Assembly: GCA_028023455.1 (NCBI GenBank)
Contig: JAQFVV010012434.1
Coordinates: 5,856,264-5,920,263, forward strand
Source: Epiperipatus broadwayi
Taxonomy: Eukaryota; Onychophora; Udeonychophora; Euonychophora; Peripatidae
Length of the DNA stretch: 64,000 nucleotides
Direction of reading: 5' to 3'
In this document: positions 12,594-24,585 of the stretch, piece after piece
Layout of the letters: each line of letters starts with the position of its first letter
How positions within the stretch are numbered: the first letter of the stretch is position 1
Position numbers and translations under genes: made by a program
The notes under the pieces: generated by a model
Databases searched by the model: none
Told to the model about the DNA's origin: nothing
The model's input: the letters and a program-made list of their open reading frames with translations, nothing else

Positions 12594-12830
12594 TATTCTC
12601 TCCCCATTCTTTTTCTGTACCCCATTCTCTTTATTCCCCTCTCTGTCTCTCTCTCCACCACCTCTCCTTTTCTCTCCCCTTTCTCTCTCCCTCTCTTCTC
12701 TCCTCACTCTCTTTCTCTTTTCTATCCCCCTCTTTCTCCCTCCCCCTCTCATTTCTTTTCCTCTTCCTCTCTCACTCTTTCTTTCTCCCTCCCCTCTCTC
12801 TTTTTCTCTTACTTACTCACTCACTCATAG
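12594..12830 (+). repeat. Polypyrimidine (CT-rich) tract
   Basis: About 235 bases on the plus strand are almost entirely C and T, built of irregular CTCTC, TTTCTC and CCCTC words with only scattered purines. Open frames across it on both strands are composition artefacts. Such tracts can form triplex (H-DNA) structures and expand by slippage. Confidence 0.9.
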
Positions 12831-14679
12831 TCATACAAATATATTTATAATCATAAAAACACCTTATAATCAAGTAATAAATAATCAAAAAATAAATAAT
12901 TATTCTCTTAGCTTCCTTAGCTTTCATAGATTTAAATTTCTATGACTACGCTAAAAAACAAAATAGCTTTTATAGAAATATAGAGAATTATATGTGCCTA
13001 AATTGCCAACATTGAGTAATTATTTATAGTTATTCTTATATTATAATGCTGCAAAATGAAATAGTAATATTAGGTTTACTATTTTTTGATTTTTTAATAG
13101 GTTATACAAAATGTTATTATAATTGCAGGTATTAGACATATATGTATTTGTCAGTGTGTAGAATGCACTTTTCCCCTTAAAATACACTTAAAGTACGAGA
13201 TGCATCTTATGTAATGATAATCAAAATTATGAGTTGAAATATCAGTCAGTTTAAAACTTCTGATTTATATTAATATACATATATAAGTATTCTATTGCAT
13301 TTTGTCCTTTTGCAAAACAAAAAAATATTTACCAATACACATGTATATAACATGTTTGTAAACTATATATATATAGCTACGCAACATAGCCATGATAATA
13401 ATCATAATCATATCAATTATCAGAGCAAAACATTCAAAATAAATTAATTTCATAATTTTTAAAAATATATTTTAAAATTAAAATGTTTAAAATATTAAAA
13501 AAAAATTCTTTCAAAAGTATAAATTTATCCACAAGGCAAATAATATTCAGTTAAGAAAACAGACTCTGGGAATGAATTTCTGGGTATTGAAGATGAAGAT
13601 TAAAAGGCATCTAATTACAGTATTCCCGAGTTATACTTTTTATAGACATAAATAACTATAAAATTAGTATAGTAAATCATTATAGAAATTCATGAACAAA
13701 TGTAGAAAAGTATTATTTTTTCTTTAAACTATATATAAAAAAGGGTGTCTTATATGCTGCTGCCAGTAAATATAGTAATTAACAATCCCATGCTATATTA
13801 TATGTCATTGTGTGATTGAATTGCAGTGATTTTTTGCACACATGACTTAAACTTAATATGTTATCCAATAAAAAAAAAAAAAACCTATCCTTTAAACGAT
13901 TATACCATATAATACTAAATCATCCATGCATTTTACTACTGTTACACAATGCTTTATTTACCATCATCTTTTACAGTTTTGATTGCCCCAGCAATCTTCT
14001 TCAGAACTTTTATATCTCTTAACTGCAACTGCTAAATTCAAATTTTAAAAATGTATCATTTACTATTAAAATTTACTATTATAATTACATTTCAGAGATT
14101 TAAATTTCTATGACTATGCTAGAAAATAAAATAACTTTTATAGTAATAGATTTTTTGCTTATCTTTACTCTGATGTGAATTTTACAAATATACAGTCATA
14201 ATCAAATATTATATTCAGATCAACTTTTTATATACATTTACGTAAAGAAATAATTAAAAAAAAGATATATTAAAAAATGCAACTTCAACTTTAAAAAATG
14301 AGCTTCTCATTGGAAAATTTCTACAACATCTTGAATGACCTAAAAAAATATAGTATACAATACCAGCTCTATTATTTTGGAAATAGCATGAGTAAACAAG
14401 GAATGAAAATAACCATGTTTTTTTTTATATTTGTATATTTGTTTGAAAATTTTATCATTATTTATTAATGGAATTTTTTATGAAAATATAAATGATACTA
14501 GTTTTTTAATAATATTAATAAAACTTATATAAATAAAAAATATTAGTAATAATAATTAACCTAATTAATGATGTAATTAATAAATTACAGAATTATATTT
14601 ATAATAATAATACAAATGATAACTTTTAGGCATTCTTTATTAGCATAATATTTAACTAAGATATAAAAAATTATAATCT
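12831..14679. other. AT-rich stretch with one dispersed direct repeat
   Basis: No gene is recognised. A block of about 55 bases at 12,928-12,985 (containing TTTAAATTTCTATGACTA) recurs at about 14,096-14,150. TATATA microsatellite patches occur near 13,365. Confidence 0.5.
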
Positions 14680-16725
14680 ACATCATTTTCCAACATTTCC
14701 ATTCTCTGATCCATGGCTTTTCTTTTTCACATCATTCCAGCAACTTTTATTATTTCATCTATCCATCTCACATGTGTCTTTTTCTGGGTTTTTAAAATTT
14801 CTTAGGATCAAATTTAAAATTTCAACTATTCATCTATCTTTTAGCAATATTCCAGTCCAATTTCAGTTCAGTTTCATAATTCTTTCAATGATGTCAGTGA
14901 TATCTGTTTGTTCTCTCATGGATATACGGTATTTCATTTTCAATACTTATTTGTTTCTTCTAATCATCTCTTTATATTTTGTTGAATGGTCTGAAGTCTC
15001 TATTTGTTAAAGATCCAAGAATTGGATCCACAAGTAAAAACTTTTAATACTAAATTATTTTTATCCAAAGTACTCCATCCAAATTTAAATCTATGATGAA
15101 TTTAATAATGTATATTAATAATCTGATCACACTATTTGTTTTTGTTAACTTTTTTCTAATTCATGATTATTAATCTTTATTTTTTCTTCTGAGAAAATTT
15201 ATTGAATATTATTTTAGATTTTGTAGCATTTAAGATCCTCTGATTCCAGTGGTAGCATTTCTGGCCTCAAACTTCTGATGAATTCGTATACAATAAAATC
15301 ATTTAATTATTATTATTACTTTTGGCTGCTAACTCTTGTGATATTTTCTAAACATTTAAAGTATTAGTTGAAAAACAACTACATCATCTTCAAAATACAG
15401 ATGACTTAAGTAATCTTCATTTAATTTTATTCCCTTAAATTTCAATTTTATTCCCCAAAATACTTTTATAAAACTAATAGAAATTTTTTGCATATAGACT
15501 CATTCTGACATATACTATTCTCAGTGATAATTTTCTTAGTATGATCATATAATCTAATCATTAATGTTTCATTTTGATAAATATTTTTCAAAATATGACA
15601 ATATCATCAGTTTATAGCTTGATGATTTAGTATTTAATCATCATAGAGATGCTTATAGAATCAAATGCCTCTTCATAATCTACAAATCTAAAGCATCACA
15701 CAACTTATATTCATTGGTCCTTTCTATAACTTCTTTCAATACTTGGATGTGGTTCATAGTGCAAAATTATTTTTAAATCTAGCTTTTTTTTTGATTAATT
15801 AAAACCAAAGTTTACTATAGATGAATTATAATTATCTTGGTAAAAATTTTGTAAAGTACTAATGGAAAACTAATAGTTTTGCAATTTCTAATATTTTCTT
15901 AATCATCTTTTTAAATATCAACCAATTATTTGGTACATTTTTTATTATTTAGACATTTGGTATATGATTTTGCCAACAACTTTTTAATTCTTCATCTTTT
16001 TTTTTTAACATATCAATAATAATTCCATTATTTCCTGAAGCCTTATCTTCTTTATAGATTTAATTGCATACTTCACTTCTTCATTTATCTTGGCAATTCA
16101 GAAAATATAATAACTGTATGGAATACTTTATTTTCTTGCTTTTTATTACTATATAATTTTTTATAGAACTCTTTTACACATTTCATAACATCATCTTTTT
16201 TTAATAATAGATCTTCTTTTCTTTTCTTCTTATTACTGAAATAACTTTTCTTCTAATTCTAAGATGTGTTTTACATTTTTGAGACTTTTATTCTCTTCTA
16301 AAGCTTTCTCTATCAATTCATAATTATATCTTTTATTCTTATTAACTCTTTTTACTATCATTTTACAAAACTCTAAATATTCAATTCTTCTTAATGTATT
16401 AATGGATCATTAAATATATATATATTTCTTTTTTTTTCCACATATTGTCTAGTCTCTGACATGAAATTCATTGTCTAATTGTTACTTTTTAAGTAGCAGC
16501 TATCTTGCTGCAATTCTTAATATCAGTTACCATCTTATTGATTTCAGTCAAATCTGAAATATCTTTAATGTCAATATTTTAAAATGATTTACAAGTTCCA
16601 ATTTAAATGCAATCGAGTGTTTCCAAAAGTTAGAAATACCAACTGTTACTATTGTCTTTTTAAAAAGTGTTTGTTTTTCTAGTTTAGTATTAACATATAC
16701 CTTACATCTCATTAATCAATAGTCT
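14680..16725 (-). pseudogene. Old, heavily decayed RTE LINE (3' two-thirds)
   Basis: On the minus strand this aligns block by block with the other RTE copies, from the end of the endonuclease domain (the SDHRLV region, about 16,715) to the 3' end near 14,680, where a trace of the TCATCATT tail remains. Identity is much lower than in the 4-7 kb copy, with many small indels and stops, and no frame survives. A foreign segment interrupts it at about 15,235-15,320. It meets another old copy in the opposite orientation at about 16,730. Confidence 0.8.
15235..15320 (+). mobile_element. Possible SINE fragment inserted in the RTE relic
   Basis: About 85 bases break the alignment with other RTE copies. 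The insert contains CCAGTGGTAGCATTTCTGG, which resembles a tRNA D-arm/A-box, and ends in ATT repeats (TTAATTATTATTATTA). No B box or clear target duplication is seen, so the SINE identity is tentative. Confidence 0.35.
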
Positions 16726-16740
16726 ATTTTTTTTTTAATC

Positions 16741-18190
16741 AGAAAAACAAATACTGAAAGCAAGTGGAAGAATAATACTATGAAGGTTGACAGTACATAT
16801 GTAAAGTATTAAGATTAGTTATTCACATTAATTGAAAGATTTCAAAAAAATATAATTCACATTGTATGTTAACTAGTTCTCATTTTTGTGAAGAAGTAGA
16901 GGATTTTTATATGGATGCACAAAATGTTCTTGCTCAGGCCAAATAACATTTAAAAATTGTCATGGAAGACTTTAATGCTAAAAATAATAAACCAATATGA
17001 GAAGAAAGTGTTTTGGGTAAATTTAATTATAGTGATAAAATGAGAAATGATACAGATTTGTGAAGTTGCAGGAAAATCCCCTGTATATTATGAATTCTTT
17101 GTTTGAGAAAAATCCTAAATAGAAATGACTATGGAAGCATTGAAATGAAAGTCTAGCAGAAATGTGTTATATATAGACTAATAGAAACTATACATTTCGA
17201 TAGTGCCATGTTCTTGCAAAAGTGAACTAGAGTGACAAAAACTTTTAAAAAAGAAAATAATAACAGTTGGTTCTTGTAATCTTTTGAAGCACAACTTGCA
17301 AATCATTTTAAAATATTGACATTAAAGATGTTTCAGACTTGAGTGAAGTCAACTGATATTCTATTAGAATTGTAACAAAAATAGCTACTACAAAAAAGCA
17401 GCAATTTGCCAATACATTTTCTATTGAGATGACAATATGTGAAAAAAAAGGAAATATGATTTTTTTTAAATGAGCCATTAAGAAGAAGTGAATATCTAAA
17501 GTTTTGTAAAATAGTATAAAAAATTGTTAATAATGATATAAGAAGAAATATAATTGTGAATTGACAAAGAAAGCCTGAGAAGAGAATAAAAATCTCAAAA
17601 ATGTAAAATCCATCTTGATTTTGGAAGAAACGTTATTCCAGTGATAAGAAAAAAGGATGGAATTATTACTAAAAAGAGAGGCTACATTATGAACTTTGTG
17701 AAAGAGTACTATAAAAAATTATATAGTAATAAAGAACAAGAAAACAAAGTATTTCACACATGTATTACATTTTCTGAATTGTTAAGTATTTTAAATAAAG
17801 AGGTAAAACTTACAATTAAGTCTATGAAGAAGGTAAAGCTTCAGGAAATGATCAAATTTATTGATATTTTAAGAGAGGATGAAGAATTATAAAAAGTGTT
17901 AGCAAAATCATGTACCAAATATCTAAATAATAAAGATGGATCAAATGATTGGTTGATATTTAAAAAAAAAGATGAAGAAAATATTAGAAATTTTTTTACA
18001 AAATCTTTATCAGATAATTATAATTGATCTACAGTGAATTTTTAATTTTAACCAATTATAAGAATAAAGATTTAGAAATGATTTTAGCTCACTGGATAAC
18101 ATCCTAGTATTGAGAGAAGTTATAGAAAATACGGATAAATATTGTTATTAGTCTTTGGATTTGTAGATTAAGAAAAGAAATCATAGGATC
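16741..18190 (+). pseudogene. Old, heavily decayed RTE LINE (endonuclease to early RT)
   Basis: The sequence corresponds to residues from about 105 (the HIGNTSG region) to about 640 (FVDYEKAF) of the intact RTE protein, with deletions. The only open piece, 17,641-17,892, reads IRKKDGIITKKRGYIM and YSNKEQE, matching the linker before the reverse transcriptase. The copy starts beside the opposite-strand relic at 16,725. Both cover residues 280-640, so they are two insertions rather than one inverted element. Confidence 0.8.
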
Positions 18191-19429
18191 TTTCTTCAAC
18201 TAACAGAAAACTGCTTTCTGAAGTCATAGAATAATAAATTTAGAATTGCAAATCATGCTAATGCAAGTCTCTTAGAATCTTTTTCATTAGCTGTCCCAAC
18301 CACTAACATTAAATTCGTTTGAATAAATTTGAATCTTATTTCCATTAATAAGATTTTATTTGTTTATTTTAAGATATGAAATATGAATACTAATAATTTT
18401 AATCACATGTAAATGATTTTTACTGCTGATCAAATATGCAATGTTTATGAATATAAATACATCATAGAACAAACACATTCAAAAAATGTTACAAATTGCA
18501 AACAGATTCTAAAGAACCATTTTAAAATCAACTTGCAAATATGTTTATTCTTTTGCAGATCAATTGCAATCTTTAGTTGTGATTTTCATGAACTGTTTAT
18601 GAAAGATGAACTACAACTATTAAATGTGTTGATCTTTATGTTTAATAAAAACATTAAATTTTGGAAAAGAGTGGTGTAATACAAATTTATACGATCTAAA
18701 ATACTTACATAGAAGTACTACAAACAAAATTTGGCATCATAATATTTTTCCTAGTTGCACATTATTTTAGAATATGTACCATATAAATTACACATTCATC
18801 TCTATATAACTGAATTATTTTCATCTAACCTCAAACACAAGTTATAATGATTATGTTTTCATAAGTTATATAATAATGTTTTCACAAGTTATATATCATA
18901 TGTCAGATTATGCTTTCATAAGTTATACATCACATGTCATGTAAATTATTATTTTTCTTCTGTATGTATGTTAATGCTTGTATATAATTTGCTATTAATA
19001 AAGTTTATTTTATAAAAAAATTTTTTTTTAGAAAAGCAGAAAGTATAATCAGTTTTTTTTTTTTTTTTACAAATTTTATTATATATACTTTATGAATTCA
19101 CAAATCTATTATTGTAAGAAAAAAAATTATTTTGATTTTTGTATTTAATCTTATAATTGAATCGGAATATCCACACAACATAGGCAATTATATTACAAAT
19201 ATATTATAAAGTTATATAATATTATCAGTAAGAGTACCAAATGCTCTAAGAATTTATTAATTTAACAAAAATATAAATATTAAGTTTTTAATTGAAAATT
19301 TTGATAATACTAATCTCACAATTAAAAAAACCCTTCATTACCTGTACCAGGTTCTAATATCACTAACTAAAAAATAAATAATTGGCTTTGTTAAATTACA
19401 TTTAAATCAATTGATGAGGTTTTTTTCCA
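18191..19429. other. AT-rich non-coding stretch
   Basis: No gene is recognised. An irregular repeat of about 30-40 bases (TTTTCATAAGTTATA, TTTTCACAAGTTATA, CTTTCATAAGTTATA) runs through 18,855-18,935. Long T runs lie near 19,020 and 19,055. Confidence 0.5.
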
Positions 19430-19528
19430 TATGTCAAAGCATTGGCCAGGAAGCGAACCCGTGACAACTCTGCAAAAGACTGCTTGCAAGGAAGCTGCAC
19501 TGCCCTCTTGACTACCAACACTTGACAA
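19430..19528 (-). mobile_element. tRNA-derived SINE unit
   Basis: Read on the minus strand: GTTGGTAGTCAAGAGGGC (A-box-like), an anticodon-like stretch with TTGCAAGCAG, then CACGGGTTCGCTTCC (B-box-like GGTTCGCTTCC), and a tail TTTGACATATGGAAAAAAA. The tail is nearly the same as in the SINEs at 24,088 and about 43,884, so the three belong to one family. A pol III internal promoter is implied. It lies directly downstream of a 5S-like unit on the same strand. Confidence 0.75.
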
Positions 19529-19540
19529 AAAAAATTGGCA

Positions 19541-19653
19541 GGCCTATAGCACTCAGGGTTCCCAGGAAGTCACCCATCCAAGTACTAACTCAGCCTAACA
19601 TTGCTTAACTGCAGTGAACGGACAAGAACCGGTGTGTTCGACGTAGTATGTAC
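19541..19653 (-). repeat. 5S rRNA-derived sequence
   Basis: On the minus strand about 113 bases follow metazoan 5S rRNA: CGAACACACCGGTTC, GTCCGTTCACTGCAG, TTAAGCAATG, TTAGTACTTGGATGGGTGAC and CCTGGGAACC, ending in the TGCTATAGGC-type terminus. The box A/C promoter region is recognisable. Several changes in normally paired positions and loss of the first few bases argue against a working gene. An 8-T run follows, as after a 5S terminator, and then the tRNA-like SINE unit. It is either the head of a composite 5S/tRNA SINE or a 5S retropseudogene next to one. Confidence 0.85.
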
Positions 19654-21235
19654 ACAAAACAAAAAGAAATTAACTTTTTGTCTGATTAGAAAATATTTGT
19701 GTATTCATTTACTAATTGTAAAAAACAAAAATACAACATATTAATAATAGCAAATTTCATAAAGTAAATAACTTTATCATAATTTTGCTTATCCAGAATA
19801 TAATTATATATATGCTTGTTGACTATAAGGAGAAGCACATTTAATGATTATATGAATTTTATTTTCATACTTTAAAATAAAACCAGTAATATCTGATCAA
19901 TATAAATGAGTTTCAAATCTATTTTGATTTGATGTTAAAATCTGGCACCGCTGATCAAGAGGATTTTTTTAGAAATTGCTTCTGTGAGCTTTATATTGTT
20001 ATAGTTTACAATTCAAAGTTTGAGCATTATATATAACGTCTCTATCTTAGTTAAACCATTGAAATAATGGAGATTGCTTAAATATTCTCATATAATAATA
20101 ACAACAACAATAATAATGATATTAATTATTATTATTTTATTTAAATTTTTTGATCACTAGTGTTCCATTTAATTAATACAAATTTATTAAATCAGAGAAA
20201 AATATCTGAAGAATCTGAATTTTTTTTTCTTTCTAATTTATAGATTTCTTAAAAGCTTACAATAATTACTTTATTGTTTTTGTAATATCATTTATTTATA
20301 TGATTGAATCAAACAAAATTTGAAGTATTTTAAAATACTCTGTTTTGAAAATGGAGAATTAAAATGAGAGAGAAATTTGCTTTATCAATACTATATCAAA
20401 GCTATTACAAAAGCACATATGTGCACTTGCAGTATCTTGCAAGTATTTTCAAATTACTTTATTGCAAAGGAGAAATACAAAGCATGAGAATAAAATAAAT
20501 TATGTTAATGTCAACATATATATATAGAATAAATATTTTACACCATAACTTAAGAAAGAGTATTATTAGAAGAAAAATGTTCTTTGACAGAAATGTAACT
20601 AAATTTACTATTTACCTGTACATTTAACATCTTACAAGAGATATGTTAATTTACAGAATTAAGAATTGGTATATTTTCACTTTTAACTGCATTAAAAAAA
20701 AAGATTTCTTTTGTATGATCACCAAGTTAAAAGTGATGGAGGGATGAATTCAAATGTTAAACGTTCTTGGCTTGAAATTAAGCTTATCAATCTAGCAAAT
20801 GATTATTTTTATTTATACTTTGGTTAGTCATTTTTGTAACTTAATTATTATTATTATTTTAAATATAAATATATTATTTGGAAACCTAACAAGAATACAT
20901 ACTATGGTTTAAATGAGAAAAGAATAATGCCTTTCATCTTCATTATTTATCATCGTCATTTCCTCTTCTCATTAAGACATACACTCACAAAAAAAAAAAA
21001 AGAATAATAGCATTTCATTAAAAATAATAAATCACAAATAAAAATCTTTCCCTCATTCATATCACTAACTTGGACAAAACAAGTTTACAGTTGTATTTGT
21101 ATCATACTAGTGACAGACTCTCACAAATTAAGCATACTATGATCTCTGTTTCCCTCATTGCTGTGTTGCTGAAGCCATGCAAACAGAGTATTAAATGTGA
21201 TATTATGTTAACCTATTTCCATCATCTATCATTAA
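19654..21235. other. AT-rich non-coding stretch
   Basis: Nothing gene-like is seen. An imperfect AAT/AAC microsatellite lies at about 20,093-20,145. Confidence 0.5.
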
Positions 21236-21527
21236 ATGTTGAATGTATAGAAAATTTTAAACTTTATTTAAACTTTTCAAATACAAACAACTTATAAATA
21301 ATAATACACAAATAGACAACACAAGTTAGTAATTACACAGTGTTTCTATTAATATTATTCTCCACTCTTCTTCAGGTGTTGCTGACCTGTAAAGTGGTAA
21401 TATTAGCACTGGAGTCAAACTTACACCTTTAGATCCTGGATATCAAATTCTAAAGAAATGCTCTAATTAACTGGGCTATTTTGTCAAAAGCAACAGATAA
21501 TAGAAATTTCATATTCTTTGAGGAATT
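21236..21527 (-). repeat. Inverted arm with tRNA-like sequence, left
   Basis: This segment matches the reverse complement of about 21,927-22,259 over nearly 300 bases with small indels. On the minus strand it carries an A-box-like stretch (ATAGCCCAGTTAATTAG), a B-box-like stretch (AAGTTTGACTCC) and then a body ending in CTTTATTTAAACTTTTC read from the plus strand. It could be a tRNA-derived SINE or an inverted terminal repeat of the Penelope-like element that lies between the arms. Confidence 0.7.
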
Positions 21528-21566
21528 CTAACTTCTACAAAGTCTAAACTGGAAATGCTGAAAAAC

Positions 21567-21900
21567 AAAAACTGCATCTATGAAATACCATGTGAATTGT
21601 GAAAGGAAATATATCGGTGAGACCTGTCATCCTGTTGAACAGTGCTTGAAAGAACACAAACTAATAGTTAAAAGATAAAAAAAACATATGTGTATACAAT
21701 AGCAAACTGTGTATGTACTAGTGACTACATGTTCAGTTGGGAAAATCCAAAAATATGGGATAGAGAGAGAAAAGTGCAAAAAAGAAAATTCTAAGGAAGC
21801 TGCTCATATAACAATGGTAAATAATCCTATTAATCAAACCATTGTGGCAATACATAATATATGGAAGTCTCTAATAAACTCCATTCTTAAAAAAAAGTAA
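21567..21900 (+). pseudogene. Penelope-like element GIY-YIG domain, relic A
   Basis: Translation gives CIYEIPCEL, then after a frameshift KYIGETCHPVEQCLKEHK, and further on IEREKC, KEAAHITMV and NNPINQT. This follows the GIY-YIG endonuclease domain at the C-terminus of Penelope-like retroelements: the IYxIPC strand, YIGET, and a later KEA.HI helix. At least one frameshift and one stop break the frame, and the reverse transcriptase part is missing. The relic lies between two inverted arms that carry tRNA-like sequence. Confidence 0.75.
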
Positions 21901-21926
21901 AAAAAAAAATTGAAGGACTCAGGAGG

Positions 21927-22259
21927 ATTTGAATTATCCCTCACAGATAATTATATAAAATATCTACTATCCATTGTCTTTGACTGAATAGCTCAGTTGG
22001 TTAGTGTGTTGCCTTAGAATTCAATATCCAGGAATCTAAAAGTATAAGTTTAACTCCTATGCTAATACTGTCACTGGTCAGGCCATCAACATCTGAAGAG
22101 TAGAGAATAATAGTACTCAAAACATAGTGTAATTACTAACCTGTATTGTCTATTTGTGTGCTATTATTAACAAGTTGTTTGTATTTGAAAAGTTTAAATA
22201 AAGTTAAAAATTTTCTATACATTCAACATTTAATCATAGGTGATGGAAATAGTCCAACA
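21927..22259 (+). repeat. Inverted arm with tRNA-like sequence, right
   Basis: Partner of the arm at 21,236-21,527. The tRNA-like part begins at 21,982 with GACTGAATAGCTCAGTTGG (a good A box) and has AAGTTTAACTCC as a B box about 55 bases later. The similarity between the arms extends roughly 40 bases upstream of the tRNA-like start, into the 3' flank of the GIY-YIG relic. This favours the arms being part of the element rather than two chance SINE insertions. Confidence 0.7.
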
Positions 22260-24077
22260 TATCATGTCTAACATACCATCATCACAAACCTTCAGACAAA
22301 TACAGAGGATTAAATGTTTTGAGTTTACTAAAAAAAATAATAGCCAATACAGTAATATGTATATGAGTCAGAAAAAAAAATGAAACAAAAATCTAAATCT
22401 GGCAGAATTCATAGAAAAAAGTAGTAATTAAAGCATTCACGGATAAAAATAAGAAACTTGTGAATCAGTATATAAAGTATATAAAACAGAAAAAAAAAAA
22501 AGTTTTGCTTGTTTTTTCTTATATGTTATACATATTAAACTCTACAAAATATGTTTTTGCAATTAGTTATTCGTATTTTTGCCTTCTTAGTTTTTTTTTT
22601 ATTAACTATATATATATATGCTAAGTTCTCTACTAAAAGGTAACTTGAGATAAATATACAAAAGAATATTACGATCAAGTGATATAACATTTGTTGTTTA
22701 TCATCTAGTGGTTCTTTACATATACTTGTTGCTTCCTTTCTATAATTTATTCTAACTTCTCAGTAAACTTTAATATCTGTTATCATTATGCAAACACATA
22801 CAAATAACAATTGGAGAAAGGGGATAGATCGACTTTAAATTTGTTTAAAAATTGCCTAGAAGGGCATTATTTCAAATCAATGCTGCTTGTAATTCTAGAA
22901 AAGGCTAAAATTACTTTATTTAACAAATATGTGTCTTAAAAGATATATTAATTGTACACATTTTTTCTTTCATTATTGTATTGTATTCGAATAGAAGGGA
23001 AAGTGAACAAAAATAGACATTTGATTTAAATACAGTTCTAATAATAAAGCATTAATAATTTCTGCTGATTAATTTTATATATTTTAGATGAATAATACAA
23101 AATTTTTAAAATAGTAATTTAAAAGTTTTTCATATAAATGCCCACAAACATATATATATAATCAAATAAATACATTTAATATACTTAAACTATATTAGCT
23201 CAGACCTGCTGACAGTTACAAATTCGTAAAAAGCAAAAGTACTACTAAATTTTAAATTCTAAGTAACATTGAGTTAATGAATTGGCAAAAATTACCATCT
23301 TGTAATTAATTCTCAAACCAATGATGCACTGGGGATTAATAAGGTCAACAGTGCACCTGGACATCATTTTATGTATGCAGCTGATTCTTACAAAATTCAG
23401 ATGAAGATGTCTATTTCTCAAAGCTTAATATTTTGTATAGGCGGTGATCTAGAAAATAATAGAAAAAAATAATTAATTAGTAAATGATTTAATAAATTTA
23501 GAGACAATTAAAATTTAATTAGCAGTGCACGTTTGTTTGCGTCAGTGTATGTGTGAACATAAATAAATGTAAGCGTATTAAATAAAACAAAAAGTCAAAC
23601 AATACATTCTGTATATATTAAAGATATTTTGCATATTTTAAAACAATTTCGTAAAAAAGTTTTTTTTTGCTAATAATTAGAAAGTATTTATACTGACTCA
23701 ATTGATATCACATATATATTTGTTCCAAAATACAATTTTGTAATAAACAGTATACAGATAATTTAAACAAATAATCGAATGGTTTATTGGAATTCATCTT
23801 AAGTTATTTGTTTAGTCATAGGAATAATCAAGATTATCTTTTGTTGTGTTTCTAAATATATCCCAGCCAAGTAGCGTACACTTTACAGATATAACAAAAA
23901 AATAATTTAAATAATATTCATATAAATTCATGTGTGAGTGCTTTTATGTATTTGTTAAGATGATAACCTGTTTTACTATTACTCAAATATATGCATTTTT
24001 TATAGATCATAATGTAGAACGATTATGCATTCGAGTCAGCCGTTTATGTAAGAATGAAACAATCGAGACTAAAAAAT
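22260..24077. other. AT-rich non-coding stretch
   Basis: No gene or repeat is recognised. From about 22,960 to 24,080 CpG dinucleotides are commoner than in transposon-rich parts of the window. Confidence 0.5.
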
Positions 24078-24087
24078 AATCTAAATA

Positions 24088-24183
24088 ATCAAACGTTGGT
24101 GGCCTAGTGATTAGCATAGCTGCCTTTCAAGCAGCTGGCCCGGGTTCGCTTCCCGGTCAACGCATTTGACAAATGAAAAAAAA
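24088..24183 (+). mobile_element. tRNA-derived SINE with target duplication
   Basis: The head resembles a tRNA: GGCCTAGTGATTAGCATAG (D arm/A box), an anticodon arm GCTGC-CTTTCAA-GCAGC whose loop would place UUC as anticodon (glutamate-like), and a T arm CCGGG-TTCGCTT-CCCGG containing the B box. The acceptor stem pairs only about six bases and no CCA-ready end is seen, so it is not a tRNA gene. The tail is TTTGACAAATG followed by an A run. A 10-bp duplication, AATCTAAATA, lies at 24,078-24,087 and 24,184-24,193. The element is very short, with no body beyond the tail. Confidence 0.85.
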
Positions 24184-24585
24184 AATCTAAATAGATGTAA
24201 ATTTAGATGCCAAATAATGAAATGTGATTAGTAAATCTTATATTGGTAGTCATTAATGTAATGGAGAAGAAATGGGCACGCAAACTTCAAGGTACATTAT
24301 TCAAAGTGATTTTACCAAACCAGAATATAACAGCGAAGATGTATAGACATTTATAATACAAAACAAATATTTGAAGATTTTCCCAACAAATGATCGTTTA
24401 TATATATTATAAATGGATTTAACATGTTGCATATATTATTTAATGTAAAAGATTATTTTATTTTCCAAGATATATATATATTCATCTTACTATACAGTAG
24501 ATTAACAGTTATATGAAGATGAGAATTGAATTTGAATTTCTGTGGGGATCACCCATGTGCTAGCCACTACTTATATAGATTAGAA

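Noticed and set aside
12486-12830. Opposing open frames of 86-88 codons
   Set aside because: They are artefacts of the CT-rich tract (serine/leucine/proline on one strand, arginine/glutamate on the other).
14680-18190. Single RTE insertion with twin-priming 5' inversion
   Set aside because: The two opposite-strand pieces cover overlapping protein regions, which twin priming cannot give.
19541-19653. Functional 5S rRNA gene
   Set aside because: The first bases are missing and several paired positions are changed; it sits next to a SINE unit.
21982-22120. Hammerhead ribozyme in the tRNA-like inverted arms
   Set aside because: CTGAAGA is present in both arms, but stem II pairing and a correctly placed GAAA are not found in either.
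24095-24164. Functional glutamate tRNA gene
   Set aside because: Anticodon and T arms fold well, but the acceptor stem is incomplete, and a SINE tail with a 10-bp target duplication shows it is a retroposed unit.
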